Source: Enoplolaimus lenunculus (taxonomy: Eukaryota; Nematoda; Enoplea; Enoplida; Thoracostomopsidae). From it: DNA of 64,000 nt. How positions within the stretch are numbered: the first letter of the stretch is position 1; every line of letters begins with the position of its first letter. The notes beneath the pieces were generated by a model that was not told where the DNA came from, made no database searches, and saw only the letters and a program-made list of their open reading frames with translations. The stretch lies in assembly GCA_030248215.1 (NCBI GenBank), contig JASANG010002923.1, positions 1 to 64,000 on the forward strand. Direction: 5' to 3'. Below are positions 40,801 to 51,239 of this stretch, piece after piece. The position numbers and the translations under genes were made by a program.

Positions 40801-43800
40801 AAAATATTGTTTGAATAAACGTCTTCAACGGCATCCAACTTACATCCGACTGCAATCCGGCGTATTTGTACAACAAATTGTTGTGCCACAAATCGCCATG
40901 GACCAACACAGGAGTGAAGTTGCCTACCGCTGGATCGACATGACATCGAGTTTCACACTCGTGCATCAGCATTTCAATATCGTCGGTCGAAAATTTCCAA
41001 ATATCCGGGAATTGTTCGCAAAGATACAGGGATTGTTCTGAAAATTTAAACGCATCTCTGTAGTACTTAAGTTTTATGCTTAAGTGCTTTTGAAGTCAGC
41101 GACTTAAGTAAATACTTAACTTATTGAATAAAAAAAACAGAAAAATGATAATAGATTTGGCTTTGTGATAAGAAAAACCACGAATAAGTTAACTTTATAC
41201 GATGAAGGTATTTAAACAAGTAACCAGCTGAAAAATGTTCTGCCAATGTTACTTTCAGGGTCGTAACAGTAGTTTTGGTAATGCACAGCGGCGCGCGACG
41301 GCTCGCACATAAGCCATCAGTGTTAAAATAGGCGTAAGTCAAAGCCTAAGCAAAAAAAATTAGTCTAAACTTTAAGCTTACTCTATTGGAATTCTGCGAA
41401 AAAATAGTTCACCCCTCAAAGTAACATTAGCCATATATTTAATGATTCAGCTTTTATTTACGTTAACTTTTAAAATTTGGAAACGAACAATAGTTCAAAA
41501 TAAAATAAAATATATACTTAAGTACAGTTTAAAAAATACTTTTAAATTCATACCGTTAACTTAACAGTTTCTTAATAGGTGTTAGGCATCTATATCCACA
41601 TCGCAGAGTTATAGCCTTGAAAGCGGTACAGTGTTCACTGTAAATTTCAGCGAGTTGATTTTAACTCAGAATGAGCTGAATCCACTTAATTGTCTGAGCT
41701 CTGAATTAGCTCTTTCAGAACTTGGAATTCTGAATTAATTGAACTCATTCTGATTTAATTATTAATTAACTAATCCAGAATAAACTCAGCTCAGAATGAG
41801 TTAATGTTTACTGTTATTAATTCAGAAATAGTCAGAAATAACCAATTGTTCCTTTGAGTTGATTAATGATCTCATCAGACTTTGCAGTGTTCGGGTGAAC
41901 TCCTGATTCAGCGGACAAAACTTACCAACAACGGTTTTTTGAAACCGGATCATTTTATCAGCCATACCGGCATGAAATTGTTGCAACAGGTCATTTTCTT
42001 GCATCGAAATCGTCTGATATCCAGCGACTGCGGTCAGAAGTTGCTTCGCTTGTCGTACAGACATTCCCTGTAAAATTAAAAAAAGTTCATCATAATCAAA
42101 AACTGGTTATTACTTAGACAAGAGTATGCAACTGCGTACAGTTTGATTTGAAAGCCTGCGCCAAGCCCACCCTCGGTTATGCAAAAACATTAATTAAAAA
42201 GTTCAAAATTAGTGAAAAAACATTAATTGTAGAATTGAAACATTAATGAAAAAATATTAATTGAAGAATTGGAACATTAATGAAAAAACATTAATTGTAG
42301 AATTGAAACATTAATGAAAAAACATTAATTGAAGAATTGGAACATTAATGAAAAACATTAATTGAAGAATTGAAACATTAATGAAAAAACATTAATTGAA
42401 AAATTGAAACATTAATGAAAAAACATTAATTGAAGAATTGAAACATTAATGAAAAACATTAATTGAAGAATTGAAACATTAATGAAAAACATTAATTGAA
42501 GAATTGAAACATTAATGAAAAAATATTAATTGAAGAATTGGAACATTAATGAAAAAACATTAATTGTAGAATTGAAACATTAATGAAAAAACATTAATTG
42601 AAGAATTGGAACATTAATGAAAAACATTAATTGAAGAATTGAAACATTAATGAAAAAACATTAATTGAAAAATTGAAACATTAATGAAAAAACATTAATT
42701 GAAGAATTGAAACATTAATGAAAAACATTAATTGAAGAATTGAAACATTAATGAAAAACATTAATTGAAGAATTGAAACATTAATGAAAAACATTAATTG
42801 AAGAATTGGAACATTAATGAAAATCATTAATTGAAGAATTGAAACATTAATGAAAAACATTAATTGAAGAATTGGAACATTAATGAAAAACATTAATTGA
42901 AGAATTGAAACATTAATGAAAAACATTAATTGAAGAATTGGAACATTAATGAAAAACATTAATTGAAGAATTGAAACATTAATGAAAAACATTAATTGAA
43001 GAATTGGAACATTAATGAAAAACATTAATTGAAGAATTGAAACATTAATGAAAAACATTAATTGAAGAATTGGAACATTAATGAAAAACATTAATTGAAG
43101 AATTGGAACATTAATGAAAAACATTAATTGAAGAATTGGAACATTAATGAAAAACATTAATTGAAGAATTGAAACATTAATGAAAAACATTAATTGAAGA
43201 ATTGGAACATTAATGAAAAACATTAATTGAAGAATTGGAACATTAATGAAAAACATTAATTGAAGAATTGAAACATTAATGAAAAACATTAATTGAAGAA
43301 TTGAAACATTAATGAAAAACATTAATTGAAGAATTGAAACATTAATGAAAAACATTAATTGAAGAATTGAAACATTAATGAAAAAACATTAATTGAAAAA
43401 TTGAAACATTAATGAAAAAACATTAATTGAAGAATTGAAACATTAATTATAAACATTAATTAAAATTTTGAAACATTAAAGAAAACCCAACTAACATCGA
43501 TTCCATTCGGATTCGCACAATTTTTCGACGCGTCTTCGATCAAAACGTAGCCCGGTTGAGTTGCCGTCATGCGTCCAGACGTGTAGTATTTCAGCATTTT
43601 TATCCTAAAATACAAACATTGCATTTAGGAAATACAAAACAATAGTTGACTCAACGAGAAATGTCAACACCCAATCAATTGGCAAAACTTACAAATATCA
43701 ACACCATTGAAACCAGAGTAACTTATAAACGGCGTATGCAAGCGATTCGGGCCCGTAGCCAGCTCGCCTTGCTAGTGGGGGGAAGTGTGAAGGAAATTTT

Positions 43801-46042
43801 TCAGGAGGGCATACAAGGGATTTCGATAATTTACAGGCAAGCTTGAAAATTTTCTAGTGGGCTAAAATTCTGTTGGGGGTTAAGCTCCCGTGGTCCCTCT
43901 CCAACAGCGTGCAAGAAGCAATTCGATGTAAACTGCAAGATCGCGCAGTTGACCCGTGGGGTCAAAATACGTTCAATCCAAACAGGGTCGGAGCAGCCTC
44001 CCCGCCGCAACCTAATAGCGAGACAGCCCCCACTTTTGCTTGCTTCGACACTGACTCCTAAAGCCACGAGTCGATATCATATCTTGATTTTAATTTTCAA
44101 ATATATTTACGTATTCTTTTGTCGTAATCGGTTCATATAAACATTTTCAGTTACTATCTATAACCCTTCCCCACATAGACAAGCTCGTAGCTAAATGGGG
44201 CCAGGGCGGATCAGCTTCCTTTGGAAAAATTTTGCCTATCTCCAAGAAGAAGATTTCGAAACTGCTTGCAAGTCAACAAAAACCCTTATATGTCTCTCCC
44301 AAAAAGTTTTCAGTCCCCACCATAGCAAGGTGAGCTGGCTCTGAGTCTGCGCATAGAGTATACTATAAGCAACACTGTGTTAATCTGTGTGCCCAAATAC
44401 AACCCCACCTTTTCGACAACATCTTATATGTCATAATTTCCATGTCGGTTGCTTTGATCATGGCTTTCGTAAGCATGTCGTGGTCTTCTGGTTTCGATAA
44501 ACGGGTTAATTTGGTTAATTCGGTAATTTTGATGGCCAAACTTCGTGGTAAATGATCTTTGTACGATGCTTTAGACCATTCGATTCGTAGTGAATAAATA
44601 CGCGATGTGTGCCCTGAAATCAGCCCGTTGGCTTTTAGTTGACAGTACAACTGGGCCGTGGCTCAGATTGGCTGAGTTTCTGCAATCCTTACTTACGTAT
44701 AAATTAAGTATTTTCCGAGCAAAATTACTTAACGAATTGTTTACAGAAGCGTACTTAAGTTAATAAAACACATTAATCATAGACGAAATTTGATGAGAGT
44801 AACAGTTCAAATATATTAATATTACTCTAATTGACATTGTAGCATCATGATGCCGCTTAAAATATAAAGCAAAACTATTACATTCTAATTCTGACACCGT
44901 AACCAAAGCGAGGCAAGGGGCTTAACCCCTTGATCAATTTGACCTCAAAAGCTTCAGTATCTCTACGCAGAGTCATGTGAACTGCGTGTATTATCTGACC
45001 AAAAACGGATTTTGAAGATTTTTGCATACTTGATATTCTCATCGCCTACGCTACTTGTTTCATATCAAAATTTGAATTTTCAAAGAATCTGATTTTATTC
45101 GGTAAAAGTTTCCTGTTTGGGACAGAAAATCTTTTTCCAAACAGTAAGTAATTTGCATATCATTCGGCATAGTGTCGAATGGTGTTAAATTTATCGCTAC
45201 CTGAGCATTCCGCAACGAGTTATGGTCAAATTACTGATTTGGTGCGTTCTCAGGCCGTTGGTTAAGGACCACAACAGTTATTTAACCATAACTCGTTATA
45301 TAGTGGTCAGATGGCGATAAGGCGAGTAGTATAGAAGTTGATAAAGTTTATTGTGAAAAAAATTTTCAAGCCCAAAAACACAAAAATATCAAATATTTTG
45401 AAAATTCAAATTTCCATGTAGAATCAATAGGGGAGCATGAGAAGCTTAAATATGCAAAAAATTTCAAAATCCATTCTTTATTTGTACACATGATTAGGGA
45501 CACTCAACGTAAAAGAGAGAGCCCAAATTTTAGCCCTCCAAGAATGTTGAGCAGGCGAGACCAAACCACTTAATTTTAGAATAATGCATTAGTTTCCAGC
45601 TTAGTCTGCAACTGCACGTTTAGATTAACGCTGAGTCTTATGTCTAAATTCAGCCATTAATATTTACTCGTCAGCCGGCTTTGTGCCATGCTCAAAAGTT
45701 AACAAATGTACAACAATCTGCGTGCAAATTTTTATTTCATACAACAATCACATTTCTGTTGTATAAAGAAACATTGTAAACAAAGTAATGCTGGAACGTT
45801 GCCCAAAATACGTCTGTGTGGCATTCCAACTTTAAATATAGAGATTACTTGTTCGTATCAATCAAATTTTAATTTCCTCTCACAATTAGAGCACCTGTTG
45901 CGTCTCCTATGCGTTTTCCGAGTATTTTCAGCGGTTTACAACCAAAGTGTGCCTCCAAAATAGACAATATCCATTCGCGTCGAGCATCGTCATCCGCATA
46001 GTGTTCTCTGTACGATGCCGTTGGTGTTATTGATTCTGACAT
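37829..46042 (-). CDS. CHK / DUF1679 kinase-like protein
   Basis: Member of the choline/aminoglycoside-kinase-like (CHK, DUF1679) group that is expanded in nematodes and related to insect ecdysteroid-kinase-like proteins; presumably a soluble small-molecule phosphotransferase, substrate unknown. Exons in transcript order on minus: 46042-45895, 44613-44409, 43604-43496, 42067-41926, 41037-40844, 39588-39430, 38053-37829; 1182 nt, 393 residues, phases consistent. Kinase landmarks: glycine-rich-like GDATGHTSRIYS at 46-57, LPRSLAIKI with the likely ATP-binding Lys78, Glu108 in the following helix, GYVLIED near 134-140, catalytic HGDLWHNN at 248-255 (Asp250), and IIDWQ at 275-279 with metal-binding Asp277, then DLVRF. 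The end VPFTFSELVSLFHRTLF is typical of the family. Start chosen because an AG acceptor (CACAG) lies 10 bases upstream. Exon 1 ends in a GTGCTC donor, weaker than the rest. All key residues are present. Intron 3 is nearly all satellite. Confidence 0.92.
38255..38525 (+). mobile_element. tRNA-derived SINE-like element, family L
   Basis: Near-identical over ~270 bp to 9016-9292, including CTATAGCTGAGTGGTGATGG and GGAGTTCGAATCCTAGC. It lies in intron 6 of the CHK gene on the opposite strand to the gene. Confidence 0.72.
38615..38787 (+). mobile_element. MITE family A with TTAGGC core
   Basis: GGCCCATGTAAAGAACAGG to CTGTTCTTTACATTGGCC, flanked by TATTCTTG and GCTTCTTG (6 of 8). The core has six TTAGGC units. 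In CHK intron 6. Confidence 0.85.
39021..39173 (+). mobile_element. MITE family A with short TTAGGC core
   Basis: GGCTCATGTAAACATCAGGG to CTGTTCGTTACATTGTCC; flanks CCAAGTTG and CAAATTTG. In CHK intron 6. Confidence 0.78.
39208..39345. mobile_element. MITE family D, shortened
   Basis: ACTGCAAAAAATGTTGAGTC to CATCATTTTTTTGCAGTG. About 70 bases of the left arm are missing. In CHK intron 6, ending 85 bases from exon 6. Confidence 0.72.
39687..40022 (+). mobile_element. MITE family B with degenerate TTAGGC core
   Basis: GAGCCCACGTATAGAACAGG to CCTGTTCTATGCATGGGCC, flanked by GGTTGCTT and GTTTCTTG. The core mixes TTAGGC with AATAAGCTCATCNTCACRTTT spacers and TTCGGC, and looks older than most. 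In CHK intron 5. Confidence 0.82.
40183..40440. mobile_element. Family I element
   Basis: GTACTTTAAAGTATAACGC and CAGTAAGGGTGGCGCTATAC then AAAAGTATAGCGTCACAC; many GACGTACGGCGACGC / GTACGTCACC pieces in both directions. Probably two copies joined. In CHK intron 5. Confidence 0.55.
40517..40766. mobile_element. MITE family D next to CHK exon 5
   Basis: TA, CACTGCAAAAAATCGTGAG to GACTCAGCGTTTTTTTGCAGTG, TA. Full hairpin with extra GACTCAGCCAGTC blocks. Lies 78 bases from the exon 5 donor in intron 5. Confidence 0.83.
41240..41436 (+). mobile_element. MITE family C, diverged
   Basis: GCCAATGTTACTTTCAGGG to CCCCTCAAAGTAACATTAGCC, with a short run of GCCTAAGC. The core includes an unrelated GCACAGCGGCGCGCGACGG patch. 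In CHK intron 4. Confidence 0.72.
41636..41891. mobile_element. MITE family E, full length
   Basis: CACTGTAAATTTCAGCGAG to ATCAGACTTTGCAGTG. Its right end is 35 bases from the donor of CHK exon 4. Confidence 0.8.
42180..43484. repeat. 33-bp satellite filling CHK intron 3
   Basis: About 39 copies of AACATTAATGAAAAACATTA plus ATTGAAGAATTGA/G (33 bases; some 34-35 from extra A). ATTAAT palindromes recur twice per unit. Intron 3 spans 42068-43495, so the array takes up about nine tenths of it and stops ~12 bases from the donor. A larger duplication of ~269 bp is visible (rare AAATATTAATTG variants at ~42252 and ~42521). The 224-codon minus frame in it is an artefact of the period. Confidence 0.95.
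43748..43900. mobile_element. Family F element
   Basis: GGGCCCGTAGCCAGCTCGCC ... TTTTTCAGGAGGGCATACAAG ... CAGGCAAGCTTGAAAATTTTC then GGGTTAAGCTCCCG. In CHK intron 2. Confidence 0.7.
44183..44352. mobile_element. Family F element
   Basis: AAGCTCGTAGCTAAATGGGG at the left and GCAAGGTGAGCTGGCTCTGAG at the right, inverted. Preceded at 44140-44180 by a short family L-like piece (CAGTTACTATCTATAACCC). In the 3' part of the CHK exon 2 flank. Confidence 0.65.
45185..45325. mobile_element. Short hairpin-like inverted-repeat element
   Basis: TTATCGCTACCTGAGCATTC and GGTCAGATGGCGATAA, with inner AACGAGTTATGGTCAAAT and ATTTAACCATAACTCGTT inverted. About 140 bp, one copy seen. In CHK intron 1. Confidence 0.55.
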
Positions 46043-46149
46043 ACTTGAAAAACTGTGAAAAATCTATTTTAGTAAATTTTAAATTTGAAGGACCGAAATA
46101 CTTAATTGGAGGTATTATTTGTTTCGAGATAAACTTAAAAAAATCATAA

Positions 46150-46387
46150 ATCAAAACCCATATTCTCAAATGTATATAGCAACTATCATCAGTTAGTAAT
46201 AGGTTTGTCAAAATCGCTAACTATTGCGCGTTGTTGAACGGAAAATAGGTACAAGAGTAAAGCTAATTTAATGTGAAGAACGCGCTGATTTTTGAGCATC
46301 AGTATAGTCACAGGTTCGAACGATACAAGACCTATCGTCAACTATGGTTACAGATGTTGCACACATTTAAGCATACGGGCTGTAAAT
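46150..46387. mobile_element. Family H element upstream of the CHK gene
   Basis: CCCATATTCTCAAATGTATAT at the left, TTGCACACATTTAAGCATACGG at the right. Arms hold GCAACTATCATCAGTTAGTAA and its inverse. Starts 108 bases upstream of the CHK start codon. Confidence 0.72.
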
Positions 46388-46589
46388 TTTACAATTTTTT
46401 AATTCATTCAACGAAGAATTTAGTTGAAAAAATGCTAATATTTGAATCTGGAGAAACTAAACGCTAAAAACGCAGTATTTTTACTGTGTTCCTAACGCAG
46501 TCAAAGTTTTACAATTTTCAAAAAGTGTATTTTATAGAAAAACTGCGTTGACTAAGGATGGTTCTACACTTTTTTTACAAAAGTCATAT

Positions 46590-46705
46590 GGCGCCGTCCG
46601 TCGCTGTCGATAGCCGTCCGTTGCCGTACGTCGCCGTGTGTCGACGTATACGGCAACCGACAGCGCCGATCGAACAGTAACAGCGTCACCCTAACACTAC
46701 GCACG
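46590..46705. mobile_element. Family I element, short
   Basis: GGCGCCGTCCGTCGCTGTCG, GCCGTACGTCGCCGTGTGTCG and ACAGCGTCACCCTAACAC. Its right end is the family I end inverted. Left end is worn. Confidence 0.5.
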
Positions 46706-46809
46706 TGAAATAATACACAATGCACAGTGTTCAGCAATTATTATATGCTAATAGTGAAAATACCAATTATATTCGTGAGTCCAGATCTCAATGCTCTGCC
46801 TAGTCTAGA

Positions 46810-46980
46810 GCGAGCCCGTAAACAAGGAGGGCCACGGGGGGCGCTCAGCGCCCCCTTGGAACAATTTTGGACTTTCCTAGATAATTTTCAACCTTGCTTG
46901 TAACTCATTGAAAACCCTTAAATGCCCATCCTGAAATTTTTTTAACCCCTCTGGCAAGGTGAGCTGGCTACGGGCATGGT
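46810..46980. mobile_element. Family F element, full length
   Basis: GAGCCCGTAAACAAGGAGGGC ... GGGGGCGCTCAGCGCCCCC ... GCAAGGTGAGCTGGCTACGGGC. The GC-rich palindrome at 46837-46857 is a feature of the family core. Confidence 0.72.
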
Positions 46981-47812
46981 CTAGAGCTAGAGCTATTAAC
47001 GCGGGTTAGCTAAAAATATTTAAACCTAAATTTCAAACGAACAGCGCTGGATCAAGGGATTCCTCACCATTCCACTCGAAAAATTCAGAATTCACTGCGA
47101 TTTAGATGGTAAACTTGCAGTAAACATTGTAAAATCTACAAGATAACAGTCTAAACACACACAACTCTTAATGCTTAACTACAAAGAAACAACTTTAAAA
47201 TGCAATAGTCACAGTGAATGTATTACAGGATGTTGACAGTACAACAGCCTGCAAATGTACTAGAGCTAACACAAAAAATAGATAAGCAACAGAATAATGC
47301 AGGTGACAATCTGAGGGGCGAAGTCAAGACGGCCAAACCCCCCATTCTGATTTATTTTCATCAATTAGTACTGCCTTATTAAAGCAATGATTTGCCAATT
47401 CAATTTTAAGAACCAATATTTCAGTAACTATTTTAGGGTCCGGAACCACAGCAGGCCCGATTCATTAGCAGGAAACAGATTATATATATATAAATATATA
47501 TATATGTGTGTATGTGTGTGCATGAAGTAACAAAATAGAGTAAAGTATTAATATTCCGGGTCGTAGCAACAATGTCCGGTACTAAAATTAACGTATTGCT
47601 AAAGTCTGTTTAATGTATTAAGTTTCCGGTATACACAATAATATGCAATGCCACCTGGAATAGAGGGCCGTATTTAAGATTTTTAACAAGTAAAGCATTG
47701 AACTATTTCTAAAGTATATGTCCATTGTAAGCAAAAAAATATTGCCTAAAAATTTAGAAGCAGAATTTACTTAAAATAGTTTACGTAATAATTTATACAA
47801 CCAAGAGTGGAT
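46981..47812. other. Intergenic spacer with TA/TG microsatellite
   Basis: 47482-47522 is a TATATA run passing into TGTGTATGTGTGTG. The rest is AT-rich with no repeat or exon recognised. Confidence 0.5.
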
Positions 47813-47814
47813 GA

Positions 47815-48132
47815 TGCTATAAACAAGAGTATGCAACTGAGTACATTCTGCGTAGAAAAGAATATATTCGGCACGCGTTGCGTTTTCGCCCTACCCTGCC
47901 TTTAATTAGAGGGAGGGTACAACCTTTGCGAACCATGACACTTTATGTATCCGCCAACAAATATGATTAGCTTATAGTTTAATTTAGGCTTTTGCATGTG
48001 ACAACGACTCCCCTCTAAACAAACGGGGGGTTGTCCCAAAAACGCCCAAAAACGCAACACCCGGTGGTTGATTTTGTACCATGCGAAACCGCAAGATTTG
48101 CACGCTCTTGTATTATGCACTCTTGATACAAC
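47815..48132. mobile_element. Family J element
   Basis: AACAAGAGTATGCAACTGAG at the left and GCACGCTCTTGTATTATGC at the right are inverted. Interior: GGCACGCGTTGCGTTTTCGCC, GAACCATGACACTTTATGTA, GTACCATGCGAAACCGCAAG. Same layout as 49258-49560. Confidence 0.75.
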
Positions 48133-48321
48133 TGATTTTTTAGCGGTTTCGTGTTGGTTAAATTAGGCGAATCGTTCAAACGCACCGAAACTTCTGTGTA
48201 CAAACTTCAAATGATGAACTCTCAGGACGTTCTGATTTAACCCTTTGATCTACCGAAACCAATTTACCGGCGGCATCGCTTTGTAGTGTACGTACCACAG
48301 GTTTCATCTCGAATCGCTTGG

Positions 48322-48737
48322 TAGTAAACAACAGGGGCGGAACAGCATTATAAGCATATTCCTAAGCCTAAAACGCTAATGCTAAGCCTAAGCTAAGTGT
48401 AAGAATGAGTTCATTCCTAAGCCTAAGCCTAAGCCTAAGCGTAACTATGAGTTCATTCCTAAGCCTAAGCCTAAGCCTAAGCGTAACTATGAGTTCATTC
48501 CTAAGCCTAAGCCTAAGCGTAACTATGAGTTCATTCCTAAGCCTAAGCCTAAGCCTAAGCGTAACTATGAGTTCATTCCTAAGCCTAAGCCTAAGCCTAA
48601 GCGTAACTATGAGTTCATTACTAAGCCTAAGCCTAAGCGTAAGCGTAAGCAAAGCAAAAAATAGTTCAAAGCTTAAGCTGTACTCTATTGCAGTCCCACA
48701 GAAAAACTTTGCCGCCCTTGACCTTTATACATGGGCC
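48322..48737 (-). mobile_element. MITE family A with 36/42-bp satellite core
   Basis: Reverse copy: ACAACAGGGGCGGAACAGC ... TTGCCGCCCTTGACC then TTTATACATGGGCC. Core has six copies of GAGTTCATTCCTAAGCC plus one or two further AAGCCT and AAGCGTAACTAT, period 42 or 36 (always a multiple of 6). The left outer end is cut. Confidence 0.85.
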
Positions 48738-48849
48738 AACCTTAAGAACAATGGCTTATTTTTTTCAATGTCATATACTTGACACCAGTAAAGCAAACAA
48801 CGTTTAAAAAATCACAAATTCTTCGAGTTGTAAATTTGGTTTCAAAAAT

Positions 48850-48955
48850 ACTTCGAATCTATGCCCATATTAATACATGAGTATATTACGCATTGCCAGT
48901 TGGTGATAGGTCTTGTAACTTTCAAATCAAGTATTGTGATGAGCTTTAAAATTGA
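48850..48955. mobile_element. Family H fragment
   Basis: CTTCGAATCTATGCCCATAT and CATTGCCAGTTGGTGATAGG then CTTGTAACTTTCAAATCAAG. Half of a family H element, ending at the next family C copy. Confidence 0.5.
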
Positions 48956-48986
48956 GCTCAACTGCTGCTGATTTACCATAATTTCG

Positions 48987-49174
48987 GCCCATGTTACTTT
49001 TAGGGCCGTCCCGGTTTCTGATGGGTCTGTAAACGAGTAGACTAACATTGTAGACTACATTTTTTTGCTTAAGCTTAGGCTTAGGCTTAGGAATACGCTT
49101 TTGCAACGCTTAGGCTTTGGCTTAGGCTTAGGAATACGCTTAATCTACTGTTACAGCCCTAAAAGTAACATTGA
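48987..49174 (+). mobile_element. MITE family C with TTAGGC core, 7/8 TSD
   Basis: GGCCCATGTTACTTTTAGGG to CCCTAAAAGTAACATTGACC, flanked by ATAATTTC and ATAACTTC. The core has TTAGGC units around AATACGCTTTTGCAACGC, the unit that is expanded at 61.2-62.3 kb. Confidence 0.87.
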
Positions 49175-49257
49175 CCATAACTTCCATAAAAAATTGGATA
49201 TTCGACACCTGTTCAGTTTAGCTTGTTGAAAAGAACGTATTACCAAAAGTCGATGAT

Positions 49258-49560
49258 GACTTGTTTTACAAGAGTGTGCAACTGGGTGCATTCTGTAGAA
49301 AAGAGTGTACCCATCACGCGTTGCGTTTTTGCCCTACCCCCTTTTATTTAGAGAGGTACAACCGATGCGAACCATAGGACTTTATGTATGCGGCGTCAAA
49401 CATTGCCACCTTATTAGTTTGATTTAGGGGTATTCATACGATAGAGACCCCCCTCTAAACAGGAGGGGTCGGCCAAAAACGCAACGCCCGTTGGTACATT
49501 TTGTATCATGCGGGACCCCAAGAGTTGCACACTCGTGTCATGATCCACTCTTGGTATTAC
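49258..49560. mobile_element. Family J element
   Basis: TACAAGAGTGTGCAACTGGG at the left and GTTGCACACTCGTGTCATG at the right, inverted. CATCACGCGTTGCGTTTTTGC and AACGCAACGCCCGTTGG within. About 1.1 kb from the other J copy. Confidence 0.75.
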
Positions 49561-49857
49561 TAACTGGTGATAGAAGCTATAAAAGCGTTGAAAATATTAT
49601 TCCTTGCATCAGGTTTTTGTGTGTTGCGGTTTTAAGCTCAGAAATACAACTTTCTATACGGCATTAAACAGAACGAACTTTGATGTTAGGAAAGCTAACA
49701 AACGATCTTAATAATAAAACTTAGATCTTTTGATAGTAAAGGGACTTAGAACTAACGAGGCATTATCAGTGATTTTTTGGGTAACCAATTAAAATTTTGT
49801 TGCGCAATTTTTACCATAAAAATTATGTTTCATATCATATATTGCGTTGAACCAGGG

Positions 49858-50700
49858 TTAGGGTGGCGCTATACGTTTGATGATGTCCAGTACCGTCCGT
49901 CACTGTACGTTCGTCTCGTGCGGCGCCGTCCGTCACTGTACGTTCGTCTCGTGCGGCGCCGTCCGTCACTGTACGTTCGTCTCGTGCGGCGCCGTCCGTC
50001 ACTGTACGTTCGTCTCGTGCGGCGCCGTCCGTCACTGTACGTTCGTCTCGTGCGGCGCCGTCCGTCACTGTACGTTCGTCTCGTGCGGCGCCGTCCGTCA
50101 CTGTATGTTTGTCTCGTGCGGCGCCGTCCGTCACTGTACGTTCGTCTCGTGCGGCGCCGTCCGTCACTGTACGTTCGTCTCGTGCGGCGCCGTCCGTCAC
50201 TGTACGTTCGTCTCGTACGGCGCCGTCCGTCACTGTACGTTTGTCTCGTACGGCGCCGTCCGTCACTGTACGTTTGTCTCGTACGGCGCCGTCCGTCACT
50301 GTACATTTGTCTCGTACGGCGCCGTCCGTCACTGTACGTTTGTCTCGTACGGCGCCGTCCGTCACTGTACGTTTGTCTCGTGCGCCGCCGTCCGTCACTG
50401 TACGTTTGTCTCGTACGGCGCCGTCCGTCACTGTACATTTGTCTCGTACGGCGCCGTCCGTCACTGTACGTTTGTCTCGTACGGCGCCGTCCGTCACTGT
50501 ACGTTTGTCTCGTACGGCGCCGTCCGTCACTGTACGTTTGTCTCGTACGGCGCCGTCCGTCACTGTACATTTGTCTCGTACGGCGCCGTCCGTCACTGTA
50601 CGTTTGTCTCGTACGGCGCCGTCCGTCACTGTACGTTTGTCTCGTACGGCGCCGTCCGTCACTGTACGTTTGTCTCGTACGGCGCCGTCCGTCACTGCAT
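49858..50700. repeat. 33-bp GC-rich satellite inside a family I element
   Basis: Begins with a family I end (AGGGTGGCGCTATACG) and then about 24 copies of a 33-base unit, CGTTCGTCTCGTGCGGCG plus CCGTCCGTCACTGTA. Copies before ~50205 read TTCGTCTCGTGC, later ones TTTGTCTCGTAC. In the second block GTACATTTG recurs at 50301, 50433 and 50565, exactly 132 bp (4 units) apart: a higher-order repeat. Long frames are open on both strands because 33 is a multiple of 3. Confidence 0.95.
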
Positions 50701-51238
50701 GGTTGGGCACCGCAAAAAACCATCGAAAAAACGGTTTTTTTGTCGGTTTTTTTTGAGGGATTGGCAAAAACGGAAAAAACGAAAAATAAACTTTTTATTA
50801 TAATCTCAGTAAATTATTCGCAAAACAGCAATAAATCATCGCAGAAACCGTGAGAAAATAGTTTTTCGTTCTAAAATGAGGGATCGCATGAGATATAGTG
50901 GGACTACTCGAGAGCAAAGCTAACCTGAAATCAAACGCCATTTGAGTGCTAAATCTTTAAAAGCAAAATATCCGTTCCTCCCATTGCATTCGCCAGTAGG
51001 AGGAATTGTGGACACATGCCTATCCTAAACATCTAGAAAAATCTAGAAAACACATGTTTACAGGTTCTAAATTTAGCGGCACTTTACTAATGCTATGGTG
51101 GCTCCGTAGCGGTGGACGCTGGGTGAGTACAGTTATCTATTTGAGATTTTTCTGTTTCTCTTTGATGCAACATTTGAATTCAAATTGGTGGCCAAATTTG
51201 GCAGCTAAACAAAAATATACTTAGAAGTTTCTGTACAG
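50701..51238. other. Spacer, nothing recognised
   Basis: Includes AAAACCATCGAAAAAACGG and GACCTATT-free AT-rich sequence. No exon or known repeat recognised; the right inverted end expected for the family I element above is not seen. Confidence 0.35.
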
Positions 51239-51239
51239 C

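Noticed and set aside
42681-43355. 224-codon minus-strand frame of 11-residue repeats
   Set aside because: Entirely inside the 33-bp satellite of CHK intron 3; loses frame where units have extra A.
45880-45895. Alternative CHK exon 1 donor (GTGAGA, 15 bases further on)
   Set aside because: The donor motif is better, but it would break the phase with exon 2 and insert residues in the conserved GDATGHTS region.
49777-50853. Long open frames (up to 358 codons) on both strands
   Set aside because: They exist because the 33-bp satellite unit is a multiple of three and lacks stops; the peptides are 11-residue repeats in several frames at once. No start context or splice support.
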